A DNA stretch of 10,661 bases. Origin: Sergeia podlipaevii (lineage: Eukaryota; Euglenozoa; Kinetoplastea; Trypanosomatida; Trypanosomatidae). This document shows positions 7,809-10,661 of this stretch, in pieces; the stretch's first letter is position 1; every line of letters starts with the position of its first letter. A program made the translations under genes and the position numbers. The DNA lies in NCBI GenBank assembly GCA_030849805.1, contig JASANZ010001706.1, positions 1-10,661 of the forward strand. The letters are read 5' to 3'. Below the pieces are notes generated by a model. The model did not search any database. It saw nothing but the letters and a program-made list of their open reading frames with translations, and was not told where the DNA came from.

Positions 7809-8234
7809 TTGGTGGTAGCCTGTACGCACGTTGTGGTTGTTGTTGTTGTTTTTCACCCTTTGCATGCCTCTTACGAGTGTTGAAGATATATTTGTCTAGA
7901 GCCAGTGGTTGAAACAAACGAAAAGAGAGAGGGGAAAAGGGGGACGCCAGAAAAGGAGATACGATGCTAAGGAAGTCACGGTATAGGAAGCAAAGAATAG
8001 AAGTAAACAGCAGTACACCGTGACATCTATTTTCAGAAGAAAGCAACATCAGGTGTGAAAGGAGGGCATACATTGCTACGCCGTGTAGCGTTTCGCTCTT
8101 CGCAAGAAAAAAGTGGAATGCAAACCGTACTAAATACAAAAAAAAAAGAGCGGAGAATAGAAGCAATTATCAAAAAGATAACTCCGTTATTTTTTCACTT
8201 TGAGGTTGTTATCATGATAAAGACATGTTAACAT

Positions 8235-8539
8235 GCCCTTGTGTATACAGGTTGTAAAAATGGAGGAGAGTGCGAGAAAACGAGAAAGAGTAGGTAACGA
8301 GATTAAACCTCGACTGCCCGCCCTTCGACAAGAAAAAAATAACGACCATGCACGGATCATCTTAAAGAATAAAAACCTGCAACAACGCAGCTATCCTCTC
8401 TCCCATTCCTCATCCCCACCCCCCCCCCTCCTTCCCCTTCGCTATTATTTCCGACTTGTCCTCTATTTCTCCGTCCATTCAAAACCCTCATACGAGTGAG
8501 CTACACATCACATCAAGGCACACACACACACACACGCAT
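8235..8539. repeat. ~300-bp direct repeat, unit 1
   Basis: Begins GCCCTTGTGTATACAGGTTG and ends in a CA run plus CGCAT. It matches unit 2 (8541-8837) at about 97%, with roughly ten substitutions and length changes in A, C and CA runs. The interior includes a purine-rich half, a TCCCATTCCTCAT segment, a poly-C run (about 8417-8427) and a CA microsatellite (8520-8535). No coding potential is conserved, since the open frames in the two units are shifted by the homopolymer change. Confidence 0.95.
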
Positions 8540-8540
8540 N
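8540..8540. other. Single undetermined base exactly between the two repeat units
   Basis: The only N in the window falls precisely at the junction of the 8235-8539 and 8541-8837 units. This placement suggests a join made during assembly and not a random miscall, so the distance and the duplication on either side should be treated with caution. Confidence 0.9.
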
Positions 8541-8837
8541 GCCCTTGTGTATACAGGTTGTAAAAATAGAGGAGAGTGCGAGAAAACGAGAAAGAGTAGG
8601 TAAAGAGATTGAACCTCGACTGCCCGCCCTTCGACAAGAAAAAAAATAACGACCATGCACGGATCATCCAAAAGAATAAAAACCTACAACAACGCAGCTA
8701 TCCTCTCTCCCATTCCTCATCCCCCCCCCCTCCTTCCCCTTCGCTATTATTTCCGACTTGTCCTCTATTTCGCCGTCCATTCAAAACCCTCATACGAGTG
8801 AGCTACACATCACATCAAGGAACACACACACACGCAT
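8541..8837. repeat. ~300-bp direct repeat, unit 2
   Basis: Second unit, offset 306 bases at its left end. It ends with a shorter CA run and CGCAT, then continues into a TA run (8836-8845) and the end of gene D. It therefore lies in the presumed 3' untranslated region of D. Confidence 0.95.
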
Positions 8838-8851
8838 ATATATATCCTTCT

Positions 8852-9985
8852 TCACATGAATAATCGTACGCAAAGGCCAACAATAGCGATAAACTGCACC
8901 ACACATACCCACCAAATTCTCTTCACACTATTCTCCAGAGCGGAAATGGAATTCTGCTGCTCCATCCATCGGTATCTTAAAGTCTGTATCTGCGCCTCGC
9001 GCGCCGCGTTGAGGAGTGCCTGATCCTCCGTCATAGTAGTAGTACTTGAGGATTGAGAAAACCCCCCTTTGCCAGAGCCCACACCAGCCCCACCTTGATA
9101 CGTCACTGTCCTCATAAATGCAGAAGTTTGGTTTGCGGTACTGCGAATTGTTGACATGGACCACAAAAGAACTAACGTGATAAGAAATGCCAGCACCAGC
9201 AGAACGCCTTGAAAAGCCAACCCTGGTGACTCCTCTCCCCCTGCATCGATGTCGCCAATCGCGTCTGTACTTGGCAGTTGCGGTGAAACATTCGACTTTG
9301 TGCCCGCGTCGTCCACCACCGCAACCGTCATCTCACCATCACACAACTCTTCACCGATCATGCGCACCATCATGGCGTACCCTGTGGTCATCTCGCTAAT
9401 AGCACGTGGGGTCGCGATACCTTGAATAGCGGTGAACATCATACTCATCTTTCGGCAAGTACCTAAAATTTCTATTGAGCAGGAGGAGGTCGCGCTATCC
9501 GCTGTGATGAACATAATCGCCTCAGTGCGGAACGAAGTGCCAGTAGGGACGTTAGGAGTCTGCGACGATATCTGGTAGAGCAACAAAAGACCTCCACTCT
9601 CGGTGGTGGAGTAGGCAAAGCGGTGCGCCTCGTTGAGAGGCGTCTTCGTCCCGGCACGTGGCACCTCCACAACAGTTACCAACGAAACGAAGCGGTACCC
9701 ACTGCCCATATCAGGGGCGTAGTCCCACTTGCCAACCACAAGGTCAAGCTCACTTCGGTTGTCGTGGTAGCGCTTCAGGAAACTGGTGTGGTCTGCGAAG
9801 ATGTTGTCCCAGAGGCGCTGAATGGTAACCCCCTTCAGCTCCGTCGGTGGCAGCATCGTCTTGAATGGCTTCTCACGCTTGGGAACGCTAAACATGTTCT
9901 GATTAATGGTAGGAATCTTGTAATCCTGCTTGCTGAGGAACGTAGGCAGGTTCACCTCATTCATGGGAACGATTACATCCGGCAT
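8852..9985 (-). CDS. VASt-domain (StAR-related lipid transfer-like) membrane protein (gene D)
   Basis: Encodes 377 residues, ATG at 9985-9983, TGA at 8854-8852; an in-frame TAA shortly upstream of the ATG excludes a longer N-terminus. Residues about 46-215 resemble the VASt domain of plant VAD1 and the yeast Lam / animal GRAMD1 sterol transfer proteins: LWDNIFADHTSFLKRYH, then a GKWDY segment with GYRFVSLVTVV, then TPNVPTGTSFRTEAIMFIT and a Ser/Cys-rich strand ending in SIEIL. A hydrophobic segment lies at 256-277 and another at the extreme C-terminus (357-376), with a Gly/Ser linker and a probable short coiled coil (320-355) between. Known VASt proteins move sterols or other lipids at membrane contact sites, usually anchored in the endoplasmic reticulum; that role is inferred here. 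The GRAM domain that usually precedes VASt is absent. Only about 45 residues precede the domain. Family call is by motif reading, without an alignment. Confidence 0.75.
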   Translation of the reverse strand: MPDVIVPMNEVNLPTFLSKQDYKIPTINQNMFSVPKREKPFKTMLPPTELKGVTIQRLWDNIFADHTSFLKRYHDNRSELDLVVGKWDYAPDMGSGYRFVSLVTVVEVPRAGTKTPLNEAHRFAYSTTESGGLLLLYQISSQTPNVPTGTSFRTEAIMFITADSATSSCSIEILGTCRKMSMMFTAIQGIATPRAISEMTTGYAMMVRMIGEELCDGEMTVAVVDDAGTKSNVSPQLPSTDAIGDIDAGGEESPGLAFQGVLLVLAFLITLVLLWSMSTIRSTANQTSAFMRTVTYQGGAGVGSGKGGFSQSSSTTTMTEDQALLNAAREAQIQTLRYRWMEQQNSISALENSVKRIWWVCVVQFIAIVGLCVRLFM

Positions 9986-10156
9986 TTTCTGGCCTTTCTG
10001 TTGTTGCTTTTTGTTTTACCTCTCGAAAATTCTATATGAATATAGCGCTTACCAAGGTTCTCTTCACAGCCGTACGATTAGCAAAGAGGGATCGTAGCGC
10101 AATACCGAAGCTCTCCCGTTTGTTGGCGTGTGCGTGCACGTATGTGAGAGAGTGCC

Positions 10157-10189
10157 CTGGTTATCACAAATAAAAGAAAAAAATAAATA
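10157..10189 (-). promoter_or_regulatory. Putative trans-splice acceptor for gene D
   Basis: The minus strand has a T-rich tract (TTATTTATTTTTTTCTTTTA) followed by the first AG, in the context AACCAG, at 10158-10157. The leader would be about 171 nt (10156-9986) and contains no upstream ATG, consistent with the annotated start at 9985. Confidence 0.45.
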
Positions 10190-10608
10190 AGACAGCTTCT
10201 GAACTAGTTACACTCTTCGTTTGCTCACACTGCAATGAAGAGAAAAATACAAATTTAAAATGTCTACTTCTATCCCTTTCTCATGTAGACTTCAATACAA
10301 ACAGTAAGACCAGTAGTATCTTCGTAGGTCAATACTCCAAATAATAATAAAAATTTCACGTTGGCAAAAGAAGGGGAGAGAAGAGGGAAAGGAGGGTGAG
10401 TAATATGTAACTTAAGGGGCGTCTGAGTGAAAAGAAACAAAAAAAAAACAGGGGGAAAGGACATTTGCTGCTACACGTCATAACATACCCGCACATATGT
10501 GGGAACGGCGATGAAACAAACAAAAAAAATACAGCAAACAATACGCAGGAAACAAAGACGACACCACTGCAACTTGCTATTTCTATATTAATATTTCTTT
10601 AGATACGT

Positions 10609-10627
10609 AAATAAATAAATAAATAAA
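10609..10627. repeat. AAAT tetranucleotide microsatellite
   Basis: Four and a half AAAT units followed by an A-rich stretch at the right edge of the window, in presumed non-coding sequence. Confidence 0.85.
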
Positions 10628-10661
10628 AATGAAATAATCATAAAGACAACGTATCTGGCAG

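Larger units (their letters stand above)
7027..8851. other. Long repeat-rich spacer between genes D and C
   Basis: This 1,825-base interval holds no coding frame I trust. It should include the 3' untranslated region of D and the leader of C. Contents from left to right: C leader signals (7028-7165), a GTT-type run at 7438-7452, a palindrome at 7554-7573, an imperfect ~70-bp direct repeat (7632-7701 and 7737-7808), another GTT run at 7832-7850, and the large duplicated unit at 8235-8837 with poly-C and CA runs. A minus-strand frame (start 8073) could encode 93 residues, but it is low-complexity and hydrophobic. Confidence 0.7.
9986..10661. other. Region upstream of gene D
   Basis: No gene seen in 676 bases. 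The low-coordinate part holds the presumed leader and splice acceptor of D; the rest is likely the 3' untranslated region of a gene beyond the window. It has purine-rich plus-strand runs (about 10367-10395 and 10426-10460, pyrimidine on the transcribed strand) and an AAAT repeat at 10609-10627. Short minus-strand frames near 10270-10541 are Phe/Leu/Pro-rich translations of the pyrimidine tracts. Confidence 0.75.

Noticed and set aside
7792..8166. Minus-strand 124-codon frame in the D-C spacer
   Set aside because: It starts at TTG (first ATG at 8073), is a Phe/Leu/Ser-rich translation of pyrimidine tracts, runs through a GTT repeat and one copy of the direct repeat, and resembles no family.
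8233..8499. Plus-strand frames in the ~300-bp repeat units (also 8609-8863)
   Set aside because: The two units keep different reading frames because of homopolymer changes, and the products are low-complexity Ser/Pro/Leu. They also oppose the coding strand of all real genes here.
10270..10541. Short Phe/Pro-rich minus-strand frames upstream of gene D
   Set aside because: Same explanation: translation of T/C-rich processing signals, with overlapping frames equally open.

Overview
The window looks like a nuclear chromosome fragment of a kinetoplastid protist, most likely a trypanosomatid. The genus cannot be fixed from the sequence. All four protein genes lie on the minus strand, none has an intron, and they are separated by AT-rich, low-complexity spacers. 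Each complete start is preceded on the minus strand by a polypyrimidine tract and an AG, the usual signature of spliced-leader trans-splicing within a polycistronic unit. The protein families agree: an amino-acid transporter tandem array and a kinetoplastid-style mitochondrial protein with no obvious general homologue. Transcription would run from high to low coordinates, in the order D, C, B, A.

In that order: (D) 9985-8852 encodes a 377-residue protein with a VASt-like (StAR-related, sterol or lipid transfer) domain and two C-terminal hydrophobic segments. A 1.8-kb non-coding spacer follows (8851-7027). It holds a ~300-bp direct duplication split by a single N, a shorter ~70-bp direct repeat and several microsatellites. 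(C) 7026-4543 encodes an 827-residue, highly charged, mostly helical protein with a good mitochondrial targeting presequence and no recognised domain. (B) 4020-2593 encodes a complete 475-residue AAAP-family amino-acid permease with about 11 membrane segments. A 1.3-kb spacer follows. (A) 1260-1 is a second permease of the same family, cut by the window edge after 420 residues.

A and B form a tandem pair with an exact 2,790-bp offset and no indel across roughly 980 bp. Divergence is not uniform. Long blocks are about 99% identical, while four short patches and the whole N-terminal tail differ strongly. This mosaic, together with the unrelated leaders, is the most informative signal in the window. 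It suggests gene conversion homogenising the membrane core while loops, tail and regulation diverge.

Several apparent starts are not ATG when checked against the DNA. The longest open frames of B and C begin at TTG (4083) and GTG (7086). The first ATGs, 4020 and 7026, are annotated instead, because each gives a sensible N-terminus and a leader without upstream ATGs. There is no evidence for a joint pathway among the four genes; in this group, neighbours in a transcription unit usually have unrelated functions. I saw no tRNA, rRNA, CRISPR or transposon genes.
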